Source: Saccharopolyspora_D taberi
GTDB lineage: Bacteria; Actinomycetota; Actinomycetes; Mycobacteriales; Pseudonocardiaceae
Length of the DNA: 64,000 nucleotides
Assembly: GCF_039534165.1 (NCBI RefSeq)
Contig: NZ_BAAAUX010000014.1
Coordinates: 843,334 to 907,333 of the forward strand
Direction: 5' to 3'
Below, piece by piece: positions 19,501 through 28,206 of this stretch. Made by a program: the position numbers and the translations under genes. The stretch's first letter is position 1. Each line of letters starts with the position of its first letter. The notes under the pieces are model-generated. The model searched no databases and was not told the DNA's origin. It worked only from the letters and a program-made list of their open reading frames with translations.

Positions 19501-22500
19501 CATCCTTGACCGCGAACCGCGTCCGCAAGGACTCATGCCGCGTGACGATCTGGTCCAGCGCCCACCGCAAGCCGTCGATGTCGACCGCGCCGGACAAGCG
19601 CACCATGCCTGGGACGTTGTACGTCGCCTCGCCCGGGGAAAGCTGGTCGAGGAACCACAACCGCTGCTGCGCGAACGACAACGGAAGATCCCCGTCCCGA
19701 TCCACAACCGGAATCGGCGGCGCCTGTTCACGGCCCGACGCACTCGTCACCACTCCGGCAAGCGCCGCAACCGTCGGGCTCTCGAACAACTCCCGCAGCG
19801 ACACCGCGACACCGAAGGTCTCCCGCAGCCGCGTCATGATTTGCGTAGCCAGCAGCGAATGTCCACCGAGCGCGAAGAAGTCGTCGTAGACCCCAACCTG
19901 ATCGAGGCCCAGCACCTGCGCCCACACCTCGGCCACGGCCTGCTCCACCGGACCACGAGGCGCCACGAACCCGGCGCCCACCACATCCGAACGGTCAGGC
20001 ACAGGCAGGCTGGCCCGGTCGACTTTCCCGTTCGGCGTGACCGGAAACTCCTTCAGCACGACCACGGCCGACGGCACCATGTACCCCGGCAACCACTGCC
20101 CCACCCAGTCGCACAGCTCCGCGGAGGACAAGCCCTCGCCGGTCACGTACCCGACCAGGCGGGGACCGCCACCGATGTCCTCGCGCAGCACCACAACCGC
20201 CTGCCCCACACCCGGACACCGTTGCAGCACCGACTCGATCTCACCCAGCTCAACCCGATGCCCACGAATCTTGACCTGATGATCAACCCGACCAGCAAAC
20301 TCCAACCGACCATCCGGCAACCACCGCACCACATCCCCAGTCCGATACAACCGGCCACCATCACCGAACGGATCCGGCACGAACCGTTCGGCCGTCAACG
20401 GCCCGTCACCGACGTAACCCCGGCCGACACCCACACCGCCGACGAACAACTCGCCGAACACACCCACCGGAACCGGCTCGAACGCCCCGTCCAGCACGTA
20501 CAACCGCGTGTTCGCGATCGGAACACCGATCGGCGTGTTCGACTCGGTGATCGCCTCCACGTCCGGGATGGAGCAGTGCGTGACGTCGTCCGAGCATTCG
20601 GTCGGGCCGTACGCGTTCAGCATCGGCACCTCGGGCCAGTACCCGAGCCACCTGCGCACGAGGCCGGGCGGCAGCGCCTCGCCCGTCATCAGCAGCCAGC
20701 GGAGCGCGGCGAGCCGTGGCGTGGATCCGCCGCGGTGCAGCGCGTCCAGGCTCGTCGCCAGCAGGGACGGCACCATCTCGAGGATCGTGATCCGGTCCTG
20801 GTCGGCCCGTTCGAGCAGCCCGGTCGCGTCCAGCGCCACTTCCCGCGGGTAGACCCGCACCTGCCCGCCGACGAGCAGGGCCGAGAGGAACTGCCACACC
20901 GAGATGTCGAAGCACTGCGACGCGGTCTGCGCCACCACGTCGTCCTGGCCGAGCCCGAGGTCGTGGATCTTCGCGTAGAGGTGGTTCACCATGCCGCGGT
21001 GCTCGACCATCGCGCCCTTGGGCACCCCCGTTGATCCCGAGGTGAAGAACACGTACGCGAGGTGGCCCGGGGTGATGGTCAGCCCGAGGTCCTCTTCGGA
21101 CTCCGGCCGCGCGCCGAGCGTCGCGATGTCGAGGACCGGCAGGGACTCCCGTTCGGCGACCAGGGTCGACGCGAACTCCGCGGTGCTGATGACCAGCCCG
21201 GCCCCGGCCTGCTCCAGCACCTGCACGTGCCGGTTCGCCGGGTGGTCCGGGTCCAGCGGGAGGTAGGCCGCGCCCGCCTTGAACACCGCGAGGATCGCGG
21301 TCAGCAGGTCCGGGCCCCGGTCCATCAGCAGGGCGACGACCTCACCGGACCGGAGCCCGGAACGCCGGAGGTGGTGCGCGAGCCGGTTCGCCCGCGCGTT
21401 CAGCTCCCGGTAGCTGAGCCGCTGGTCCTCGCAGACGACCGCGATCCGGTCGGGCGTGCGCCGCACCTGCGCCTCGAACAGCTCGGGGAACGCCGTCTCG
21501 TGCGGCACGTCGAGGTCGGTGTCGTTCCACCCCTGGAGGACCGCCTGCCGCTGGTCGGGGGTCATCACCGGAAGCTCGCGGATCGCCGCGTCCGGCGTGG
21601 CGGTGGCGCCAGCGAAGAGCATCTGCAGGTTGCCGGCCATGCGTTGCGCCGTGGCACCGTCGAAGCGATCGGCGCTGTACTCAAGCGTGCCGCTCACGAC
21701 GCCGTCGTTGTCCTCCAGCGCCAGCGACAGGTCGAACTTCGCCGTCCCCTCGACCGCGCCGTCCGGCGCGAGCACGAACGGACGCCACGTCGTCCCACCC
21801 GTGTCGACGCGCCGGGTCGGGTTGTTCTCCAGCACGAAGCAGGTCTCGAAGAGCGCGACGTCGTCGCCCGCGCCGCCGACCGCCCGCACGGTCTCGGCGA
21901 ATGGGAGCCGCCCATGCTTGAAACCGTCCGCGGCCACCGAACGCAGCCGCCGGAGCAGTTCGCGGAAGGTCGGCTTCCCCGAGAGGTCGCAGCGCAGCAC
22001 CACGGTGTTGGCGAGGAAGCCGACGAGCTCCTGCGTCTCGGCCGTCCCGCGGTTCGCGATGATGCTGCCGATCGCGAAGTCCTCCTTGCCGGTGTACCGG
22101 TGCAGGAAGGCCGCGTAGCCCGCCAGCAGCGTCACGAACGGCGTGCAGCCCTCCTCGCGGCCGATCGCGAGCAGCCGTGCGCTCGTCCTGCGCGACAGTT
22201 CGAGCCGGACCCGGCCGCCCCGGTAGGTCCGCATCGGTGGGCGGGGCCGGTCGCCGGGCAGTTCGAGCCTGGGCAGCCCGGCCAGCTGCCGGCTCCAGAA
22301 CTCCTCGTCCTCCGAGAGCAGCTCGACCGCGGACTGCTCCCACCTGGCGTAGTCCGCGTACTGGAACCGCGGGTCCGCCGGGAGCAGCGTGTCCTGGACG
22401 AGCGCCTCGTAGATCTCGGCCAGTTCCCTGGCGAGGACGTTGGTCGACCAGCCGTCGGTGATCGTGTGGTGCTGGGTCACAAGCAGCACGTGGTCCTCGG

Positions 22501-24949
22501 CGGCGACGGCGACGAGGTGGAACCGGACGAGCGGTCCGGCGGCGAGGTCGAACGGTTCGGCGGCGAGCGCGGTCGCGACCCGTTCGAGCTCGGCTTCGGG
22601 CTCGGCCGCGGTCGTCAGATCGGTCTTCGGCAGATCCACCGGCGCGGGATCGACGACCACCTGCCGGACCTGCCTGCCGACCTCCCGCAACACCGTTCGC
22701 AGCGCGGTGTGCCGCCGGACCAGCTCCGTCACGCCGCTCCGCAGCGCGTCCTGGTCCACCGGGCCTTCGATGCGCAGTCCGAAGTGGATGTTGTAGACGG
22801 GCGTGTCCGACGCGAGCTGGGAAAGCACCCACAGCCGTTGCTGCCCGGAGGACGCGACCGGCTGGGACTCGCCGGGCACGTGGACCAGCTCCGGCAGACC
22901 GCTGCCCGCGTCATCGGCCCCCTCCCACGCGGCGACGACCTGCCGGGCGGCGTCGCGCAGGCTCGGTTGCTGCCAGAGGAATCCCATGTCCAGCGACACC
23001 CGCAGGGCGTCCTGCACGGCCCCCTGGATCTCCGCACCGGTCAGCGAGTCGAGACCGAGCGCGGCCGGGGGCGAGTCCAGATCCACCTGCTCGGGACCGC
23101 ATCCGAGGACTCGGGCGCACTCCCGTTGGACGAAGCGTTCGACGAGGCTCGCGCGGCCCTCCTCGCCCACCACTTCGAGCGCGTCGAGCAGGCCGAACTG
23201 AGCACCGGTCGCACGCGGTGGCGGCGGCGGGCGCTCGTCCAGCACCGAGTGCGCCAGGATCTTGAGCCCGCCGGACCGCAGGCCCTCCCGGCAGGCGCCG
23301 CGCCGGATCTTCCCGCTGGAGGTCTTCGGGATGCTGCGGGGACTGAGCAGCGCCACGGTGTGCGCGGGCAGGTCGAACTCCCGCAGCACCGCGGCCCGGA
23401 TCGCATCGATCACGGGTTCCGGGGCCGTGTCGTCGCCCAGGTCCACCTCGGTGACGACCGCCAGCCGTTCCTCCCCGTCGACCTCGACGGCGAAGGCCCC
23501 GGACTCGCCGGGGCGGACCGCCGGGTGCGAGCGCTCGACCGCGAGCTCGACGTCCTGCGGGTAGATGTTGCGGCCGCGCAGGATGATGACGTCCTTGATC
23601 CGGCCCGTGACGTAGAGTTCGCCGTCGGCGACGAACCCGAGGTCGCCGGTGCGCAGGTAGGTCCGCCGGTCGTCGCCGACGAGGTGGGCGCGGAAGGTCC
23701 TCTCGCTCTCCTCCGGCTGGTTCCAGTAGCCGTGGGCGACGCTCGGGCCGCTCACCCAGATCTCCCCGACGGCGTCCGGCTCGCAGCGCTGGTGCGTTTC
23801 CGGGTCGGCGATCGCGACCTCGTGCTCGGCGCCGGTGGTGCCGACCGAGACCATCGGCTGCTGCCCCGGATCGGTCGCGTCGGCCACGCGGTTGCGCGCC
23901 AGCGCGTCGGCGTCGACCCTGCGCTGGGTGGCCGTGGTGTGCCGCCCGACGCCGCTGACCAGCAGGGTGGCTTCGGCGAGGCCGTAGCAGGGGCACATCG
24001 CCTCGGGGCGGAAGCCGAAGTCCGCGAACTTGGCGGTGAAGCGGTCGATCGTGTCCTGCCGCACCGGCTCGGCACCGTTGAAGGCCACCGCCCACCCGCT
24101 GAGGTCCAGGCCCTCGCACTGCTCGGGCCGGACCTTGCGGACGCACAGCTCGTAGCCGAAGTTCGGGCCGCCGCACAGCACCCCGCCGTACTCCGAGATC
24201 GCGCGCAGCCAGCGCGCGGGCTGCTGCAGGAACGCCTGCGGGGACATCAGCGTGCAGGAGTTGCCGAGGTACAGCGGGTGCAGCAGGTTCCCGATCAGGC
24301 CCATGTCGTGGAACAGCGGCAGCCATCCCACCGAGCTCGTCTCCTGGTCGTTGCCGAAGGTCTCCTTGATCAGCCGTTCGTTGTGCAGCAGGTTGCCGTG
24401 GCTGACCATCACGCCCTTCGGCGTGGCGGTCGAGCCGGAGGTGTACTGGAGGAAGGCCAGCGACTCCCCGGTGATCGCGGGCCGCTGCCACCGAGCGGCG
24501 ATGTCCACATCGGACTCCCCGGTCCCGGTCCACCGCGCCGCCGCGAGTTCGGGGACCGCGCGGGTGAAGCGCTCGTTTTCGGCCACCACCTTGTTCGGCG
24601 CGAGAACGGCTCTGGCGCCGGCATCGCGCGCGATGCCGTGCAGCCGGGTCGAGGTGGGGTGCGGGTAGGCGGGGACGGCCACGGCTCCGGCGTACAGGCA
24701 GCCGAAGAACGCCGCGACGAAGTCCGCGGTCGGCGGGTACAGCAGGATGACCCGCTCACCCCGGACGCCGATCTCCTGGAGCTGTGCGGCGATCGTCCGG
24801 GCGCGCAGGTCGAGCTCGCCGAAGGACCACTCCTCGCTCTCACCGTCGACCTCGCCCGAGGTCAGGAAGCGCAGGCCCACCCGGTCCGGGTGCTCGTCGG
24901 CTCGGAGGCGCAGCAGGTCGGTCAGGTTCTCGGCGGATTCGGGGATCAT
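16496..24949 (-). CDS. Fatty-acyl-AMP ligase/NRPS hybrid, modules 1-2: FAAL-ACP-C-A-T-C-A-T
   Basis: The 2817-residue enzyme starts at the ATG at 24949 with AAGGAG upstream, 18 nt after the carbamoyltransferase stop; the longer frame upstream is spurious. Order (approximate residues): FAAL 1-590 (ILLYPPTADFVAAFFGCLYAG, TSGSTATPKG), ACP near 630 (LGLDSLTG), C 705-1130 (HHTITDG), A 1160-1650, T near 1700, C 1755-2190 (HHSVSDG), A 2210-2690, T near 2745. It should adenylate a free fatty acid, load it on the ACP, and acylate the first amino acid. The by-eye codes are DIWELTADDK (close to the Dab code DIWELTTADK) and VDWVTSLADK (one change from the beta-alanine code VDWVISLADK). In the second A domain the A3 Lys is Asn (TGTPNG). 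Confidence 0.95.
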   Translation of the reverse strand: MIPESAENLTDLLRLRADEHPDRVGLRFLTSGEVDGESEEWSFGELDLRARTIAAQLQEIGVRGERVILLYPPTADFVAAFFGCLYAGAVAVPAYPHPTSTRLHGIARDAGARAVLAPNKVVAENERFTRAVPELAAARWTGTGESDVDIAARWQRPAITGESLAFLQYTSGSTATPKGVMVSHGNLLHNERLIKETFGNDQETSSVGWLPLFHDMGLIGNLLHPLYLGNSCTLMSPQAFLQQPARWLRAISEYGGVLCGGPNFGYELCVRKVRPEQCEGLDLSGWAVAFNGAEPVRQDTIDRFTAKFADFGFRPEAMCPCYGLAEATLLVSGVGRHTTATQRRVDADALARNRVADATDPGQQPMVSVGTTGAEHEVAIADPETHQRCEPDAVGEIWVSGPSVAHGYWNQPEESERTFRAHLVGDDRRTYLRTGDLGFVADGELYVTGRIKDVIILRGRNIYPQDVELAVERSHPAVRPGESGAFAVEVDGEERLAVVTEVDLGDDTAPEPVIDAIRAAVLREFDLPAHTVALLSPRSIPKTSSGKIRRGACREGLRSGGLKILAHSVLDERPPPPPRATGAQFGLLDALEVVGEEGRASLVERFVQRECARVLGCGPEQVDLDSPPAALGLDSLTGAEIQGAVQDALRVSLDMGFLWQQPSLRDAARQVVAAWEGADDAGSGLPELVHVPGESQPVASSGQQRLWVLSQLASDTPVYNIHFGLRIEGPVDQDALRSGVTELVRRHTALRTVLREVGRQVRQVVVDPAPVDLPKTDLTTAAEPEAELERVATALAAEPFDLAAGPLVRFHLVAVAAEDHVLLVTQHHTITDGWSTNVLARELAEIYEALVQDTLLPADPRFQYADYARWEQSAVELLSEDEEFWSRQLAGLPRLELPGDRPRPPMRTYRGGRVRLELSRRTSARLLAIGREEGCTPFVTLLAGYAAFLHRYTGKEDFAIGSIIANRGTAETQELVGFLANTVVLRCDLSGKPTFRELLRRLRSVAADGFKHGRLPFAETVRAVGGAGDDVALFETCFVLENNPTRRVDTGGTTWRPFVLAPDGAVEGTAKFDLSLALEDNDGVVSGTLEYSADRFDGATAQRMAGNLQMLFAGATATPDAAIRELPVMTPDQRQAVLQGWNDTDLDVPHETAFPELFEAQVRRTPDRIAVVCEDQRLSYRELNARANRLAHHLRRSGLRSGEVVALLMDRGPDLLTAILAVFKAGAAYLPLDPDHPANRHVQVLEQAGAGLVISTAEFASTLVAERESLPVLDIATLGARPESEEDLGLTITPGHLAYVFFTSGSTGVPKGAMVEHRGMVNHLYAKIHDLGLGQDDVVAQTASQCFDISVWQFLSALLVGGQVRVYPREVALDATGLLERADQDRITILEMVPSLLATSLDALHRGGSTPRLAALRWLLMTGEALPPGLVRRWLGYWPEVPMLNAYGPTECSDDVTHCSIPDVEAITESNTPIGVPIANTRLYVLDGAFEPVPVGVFGELFVGGVGVGRGYVGDGPLTAERFVPDPFGDGGRLYRTGDVVRWLPDGRLEFAGRVDHQVKIRGHRVELGEIESVLQRCPGVGQAVVVLREDIGGGPRLVGYVTGEGLSSAELCDWVGQWLPGYMVPSAVVVLKEFPVTPNGKVDRASLPVPDRSDVVGAGFVAPRGPVEQAVAEVWAQVLGLDQVGVYDDFFALGGHSLLATQIMTRLRETFGVAVSLRELFESPTVAALAGVVTSASGREQAPPIPVVDRDGDLPLSFAQQRLWFLDQLSPGEATYNVPGMVRLSGAVDIDGLRWALDQIVTRHESLRTRFAVKDDVPVQVVEPAGGVDIEVAEALGASDEHVREWARERARWSFDLRRGPLFRVSMLRVAPDEWVLVVALHHSVSDGWSLGVLLRELSVLYGDYVAGRQSSLPELPVQYADFAVWQREWLDGGVLEPQLDYWRSQLAGAPAGLPLPTDRPRTGKESREGAHLPVSWDAELIERLREVAREAGATLYMTVLAAFQVVLGRFAGTEDVVVGSPVAGRTRPELEGLIGFFVNTLVMRTDLSGSPSFDEVLRRVRENALEAYAHQDVPFERLVEELAPPRDAGRTPLFQVMFVLQNAPVGELELNGVEVNTSQVSTETAKFELTLSLEEVAGGVEGYLEYDTSLFDADTAQRVITAVECVLAAVAADPSRPVRSLPLMPEPEYRRVIEEWNNTSGPIPHNTVHELFEQHAHAHPHAIALIQGTDRLSYDELNRKANRLAHHLLAGTAPETPVGVHLQRSTDFVTSILGILKAGCAYVPLDPGYPADRLALMVSTAGISTVLTDAEDDRVRDVLGGDVELVNVHRDEIQARPDHDPRQPVSPDGAAYVIFTSGSTGTPNGVVGLHRGAVNRIAWMRERYAFEPHEVGVVKTSVNFVDSVWEIFGPLVSGVPSVILPDDVVKSPPELVRALRECGATRIVLVPSLLRALLDDEPKLGELLPELWQWTSSGESLPLDVARRFEQSLPGRTLLNLYGSSEVSADSVALEVESDTCVTSVPIGGPIANTRVYVLDGSLEPVPVGVHGELFVGGEGLARGYVGDGALTAERFVPDPFGDGERLYRTGDLGRWLPDGRLEFVGRVDHQVKVRGHRVELGEIESVLLRHPDVGQAVVVLREDIGDDARLIGYVTGEGLNSAELSAWVGQWLPGYMAPSAVVVLERFPVTPNGKIDRAALPVPDRSDVVGAGFVAPRGPVEQAVAEVWAQVLGLDQVGIYDDFFALGGHSLMATQIVTRLRDKVKVELELRRLFENPTVAGVAELVEQLTAGETAPAPSAIPRQPRKRVSLPADTPGE
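20166..20365. repeat. 200-bp identical tract, copy 2 (A-domain C-terminal subdomain, module 1)
   Basis: Identical to 13757-13956. This copy lies in the first A domain of the FAAL-NRPS, whose substrate pocket is quite different from that of module 3. Identity therefore covers the interchangeable C-terminal subdomain and not the specificity core. Confidence 0.9.
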
Positions 24950-24966
24950 GACCACGCACTCCTTCG

Positions 24967-26982
24967 TCAGGCCGTTCCAGGCAGATCCGGTGCCCCGGCG
25001 AGCGGCGCCGGCCGCAGCCGCACGAGCCGCTGCTCCCACATCCGGCGCAGCTCCGGCAGCAGGGAGTCCAGCTCCGCGTCCTTGGCCAGTTCCGCGAGGG
25101 TCTGCTCGCCGTCGAGGCGCAGGAGCAGTTCGGCCAGTTCGGGCGAGATGCCGACGCTGAGCTCGGCGTCGAAGGTGGTCCGCAGCTCGGTCCTGATCTC
25201 GGACCGGTCGGGCTGGGCGAACACCTTGGTCTGGCGGACCTGGACGTACTGCGGCAGCGACAGCGCGAGCGCCCGCCAGCTCTCCCGTTCCGGTTCCCGC
25301 TTGCCGATCACGAAGTCGCCCACGACGAGGTGGTCGAGCTTCGTGGTCAGGAAGGACACCACGGCGTCCTCCACCGACTCCACGATCGGCTCCACGTTGT
25401 TGTTGAACGACGTGTTGAGCACGACCGAGACCCCGGTGAGGTCCTTGAACGCCTTGATCAGTTCCCAGTAGCGCGGATTGGCCTCGCGGGAGACGGTCTG
25501 CAACCGCGCCGTACCGTCCACGTGGGTCGTCGCGCCGAGCAGCGCGCGCTTGTCCTCGTGCACGTTCACCACGAACAACATGTACGGGAACTCGTCCATG
25601 CTCTCGGGCAGGTCGAAGTACTCCCGGGCGTCCTCGGCCAGCACCGACGGCGCGAAGGGCCGGTAGCCCTCCCTGGTCTTGATCATCCCGTTGATCCGCC
25701 GCCGGTTCTCCACCGGCCGCGGGTCGGCCACGATGCTGCGGTTGCCCAGCGCCCGCGGCCCGAACTCCGACCGGCCCTGCACCCATCCGACGACGGCGCC
25801 GTCCGCGACGAGCCCGGCGACCTCGCGGGTCACGTCAGCCGATCGCCGGGTTTCCAGGAACCCGCCCCAGGGTTCGAGCTGCCTGGCGACGTCGTCCTCG
25901 GCACCGATGTCGGTGCCCCAGTAGACGTGCTGGAGCTTCTGGGCGCGGGGCGGCTCCTCCCCGTTCTGCGAAGCCAGCAGAGCGGCGCCGAGCGCGCATC
26001 CGGCGTCATGCGCGGCCGGTTGCACGAAAACGTCGTCGAACAGGCCGGAATGCGCGATCTTCCCGTTCATCGTGCCGTTGAGCGCGACCCCGCCGCCCAT
26101 GCACAGCCTGGAGAGGTCGGTTTCCCGGCGGTAGTGGCGCAGGACGTGCAGGACGATGGTCTCCAGCGCCTCCTGGAGCGTCGCCGCGAGGTTCTTGTGG
26201 TCCTGGGTGATGGGCTGCCCGGACTTGCGGACGTCGATCCGGTCCAGCAGCGCGGGCACGATCCCGTCCAGGTCGAGGTCGTAGTTCCCGCCGGGCAGCA
26301 GTTCGTAGACCTCGGCCAGCGCCGCGCGGTACGGCGCCGGATCCCCGTACGGCGCCAGCCCCATCACCTTGTACTCGTCGAACTGGCGGTACCCGATGAA
26401 CTTGATCACTTCGAGGTAGAGCAGGCCGAGCGACTTGCGCTGCGGGAAGGTGGCGATCTCGGTCAGCGACATCCCCTCCGCCCGCGCGACCAGACCGGAC
26501 AGGAAGTCCCCGTAGCCGTCGATGGCCAGGACCAGGCTGCGGTCGAAACCGGAGACGCAGGACGCGCTGGCGGCGTGGGCCATGTGGTGGCGGGTGAACA
26601 CGATCCGGTCCGGGTCCACCTCCCCGCCGAGTTCCTGCGAGAGCAGCCCGGCGAGCGCGGTGCGCGCGTCGAGCCGGGGCATCTCCGGCTTGGTCAGGAA
26701 CAGGTTGGTGAGCAGGGCGTTGCAGTACTCCTCGGTGGCGTAGAAGGCGAACCGGTCCACGTCCTGGACCCGCGCCCCGCGCCGCCGCAGGCAGTAGCGC
26801 AGCGAGTGCTCCGGGAACTTGTTGGAGTGCTTGATCCGGTTGAGCCGTTCTTCCTCGATCGCCGCGACGACCGCACCGTCCTCGACCAGCGCCGCGGCGC
26901 CGTCGTGGGTGAAGGCGCGGGGAAGTTGGTAGGGGTTCTCGTGGGCGCGGTTCAGCCCGCCGCTGAAGCCCAGGCAAAGCAT
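24967..26982 (-). CDS. NodU/TobZ-family O- or N-carbamoyltransferase (canonical, C-terminally extended)
   Basis: The 671-residue protein has the Kae1-like N-terminal domain of the family (LGFSGG, metal-binding RHHMAHAAS, IDGYGDF, MGGGVALNG, DAGCALGAA) and a YrdC-like C-terminal domain with GRSEFGPRALGNRS and LNTSFNNN. These enzymes use carbamoyl phosphate and ATP to make carbamoyl-adenylate, then carbamoylate a hydroxyl or amine. About 100 extra residues follow the usual end (ELRTTFDAELSVGISPELAELL onwards) and are shared only with the 28203-30197 paralogue. The start has AAGGAGATT upstream. It lies directly before the FAAL-NRPS gene. Confidence 0.92.
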   Translation of the reverse strand: MLCLGFSGGLNRAHENPYQLPRAFTHDGAAALVEDGAVVAAIEEERLNRIKHSNKFPEHSLRYCLRRRGARVQDVDRFAFYATEEYCNALLTNLFLTKPEMPRLDARTALAGLLSQELGGEVDPDRIVFTRHHMAHAASASCVSGFDRSLVLAIDGYGDFLSGLVARAEGMSLTEIATFPQRKSLGLLYLEVIKFIGYRQFDEYKVMGLAPYGDPAPYRAALAEVYELLPGGNYDLDLDGIVPALLDRIDVRKSGQPITQDHKNLAATLQEALETIVLHVLRHYRRETDLSRLCMGGGVALNGTMNGKIAHSGLFDDVFVQPAAHDAGCALGAALLASQNGEEPPRAQKLQHVYWGTDIGAEDDVARQLEPWGGFLETRRSADVTREVAGLVADGAVVGWVQGRSEFGPRALGNRSIVADPRPVENRRRINGMIKTREGYRPFAPSVLAEDAREYFDLPESMDEFPYMLFVVNVHEDKRALLGATTHVDGTARLQTVSREANPRYWELIKAFKDLTGVSVVLNTSFNNNVEPIVESVEDAVVSFLTTKLDHLVVGDFVIGKREPERESWRALALSLPQYVQVRQTKVFAQPDRSEIRTELRTTFDAELSVGISPELAELLLRLDGEQTLAELAKDAELDSLLPELRRMWEQRLVRLRPAPLAGAPDLPGTA

Positions 26983-27024
26983 GTGAATCTCCTTGGAAGA
27001 AGGGCACGAACTCGGATCGGGCGG

Positions 27025-28206
27025 TTACCAGGACCGGTGCGTGAAGGACTCGTCGCCGAGCGCGGCCTCGCCGTACCGGCGCTCGATCGCGGCGCTGACT
27101 TCCGGTCCGAGCGGCCCGAAGGCGACCTCCTGGGAGAGGCGTTCCAGGACGTGGCCGCCGGCGTAGCTGCGAGCGCCCACGATCCGCCGCGCCGCGGTGA
27201 CGATCTCCTCCGCGCAGCGCGTCCCGACGTACTTGGCGGCTCTCGCGTCGTTCGCGGCCCTGCGCAGCGCCTCCTCGTCGTCCGGCAGCCGCCGGACCGT
27301 CGCGAGGGTTTCGCCCGCCTGCAGCACGGTGAAGCAGGCGCTGCGGTGGTCCAGCGCGAGCCGTCCGACGTCGACCACCATGCCGTCGAGCTCGGCCAGC
27401 GGTTTGCCGTCCCGCCCGGTGGTCCCGCGCAGGAACGTGCGCACCGCTTCCAGCGCGCCCGCCGCGGCGCCCAGGTACAGCGCCGGGATCAGGAGCTGGT
27501 GCCAGGCCATCTCGTGCTCGATGAGCAGCCCGGCCTGCGGGTTCGCCGGGCTCAGCAGCAGGTCGTCCTCGGTGAGTTCGAGGTCGTGGAAGGTGATCTG
27601 CCTGGTGTCGGAGTCCTGCATGGCGGAGGGGAACAGGTAGGGACCGATCTCGACCGCCGGGTTGCCCTGCATCGGGTCGATCACGAAGATCGCGTGGCCC
27701 TCGTCCTCGATCCGCGTGAGGAACACCAGGACGTCGCCCTCGGTCGCCAGCGAGGTGTACGAAGCCCTGCCGGTGACCACGAACCGGTCGGCCTTGCGCC
27801 GTGCCACGGTGCCGATCTGCCCGAGCTTGTTGCCCTGGATCTTCGAGTTCGTGTTGGCGACCAGCGCGCGACGAGCGCCGAGCTTGTCCAGCACGGCATG
27901 GCGCCGCTGTTCGAGCAGCACGTCGTCACCGGCCGGGAACGTCGCGATCGCCGAACTCACGTAGAAGTGGTTCTCCACGGCGAGCGCGGTCGCGGGCGAC
28001 AGCGCGCCGAGCCGTTGCAGCGTCTCGAAAACCAAGCGGAAAAGGGTTCGCGGGTCGTCCCGGAAAGTCACCGGGAGCAACGGCAGGTCCGTTTCCCGGA
28101 ACGTGCGGTAGAAAGCGGAGAGGTCGCCGTGCGGTAGCGCTTCCGCGAGCTTGCCGGTGATCTGGTCCAGTTGGCCGCGGAAGCGGACCGCGTCGTGATT
28201 CGTCAT
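27025..28206 (-). CDS. Acyl-CoA dehydrogenase-like flavoprotein
   Basis: The 393-residue protein has the acyl-CoA dehydrogenase fold: helical N-terminal part, a beta domain with VTGRASYTSLA and DSDTRQITFHDLEL (about 150-215), and a helical C-terminal part (ARRIVGARSYAGGHVLERL). The start at 28206 has GAGGAG and overlaps the preceding carbamoyltransferase stop (ATGA). Two roles are plausible: desaturating the acyl or aminoacyl chain on a carrier protein, as the acyl-CoA-dehydrogenase-like enzyme VioJ/CmnJ is thought to do on a beta-ureidoalanine residue in viomycin and capreomycin, or flavin-dependent hydroxylation. I could not identify the catalytic Glu with confidence. Confidence 0.75.
   Translation of the reverse strand: MTNHDAVRFRGQLDQITGKLAEALPHGDLSAFYRTFRETDLPLLPVTFRDDPRTLFRLVFETLQRLGALSPATALAVENHFYVSSAIATFPAGDDVLLEQRRHAVLDKLGARRALVANTNSKIQGNKLGQIGTVARRKADRFVVTGRASYTSLATEGDVLVFLTRIEDEGHAIFVIDPMQGNPAVEIGPYLFPSAMQDSDTRQITFHDLELTEDDLLLSPANPQAGLLIEHEMAWHQLLIPALYLGAAAGALEAVRTFLRGTTGRDGKPLAELDGMVVDVGRLALDHRSACFTVLQAGETLATVRRLPDDEEALRRAANDARAAKYVGTRCAEEIVTAARRIVGARSYAGGHVLERLSQEVAFGPLGPEVSAAIERRYGEAALGDESFTHRSW

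Noticed and set aside
9370..24949. Epimerisation, methylation or cyclisation domains in the NRPSs
   Set aside because: Scanning both proteins showed only FAAL, ACP, C, A, T and TE motifs; no E-domain or second methyltransferase signature was found.
21062..25471. 1469-codon rightward open frame across the FAAL-NRPS
   Set aside because: It is antisense to a gene with clear domains, has low-complexity Arg/Gly/Asp-rich translation and no family motif. Such long shadows are normal opposite GC-rich genes.
24950..25786. Upstream extension of the FAAL-NRPS frame
   Set aside because: The extra N-terminus is Arg/Gly/Ala-rich, overlaps the carbamoyltransferase, and the ATG at 24949 has a good ribosome-binding site and starts the FAAL homology.
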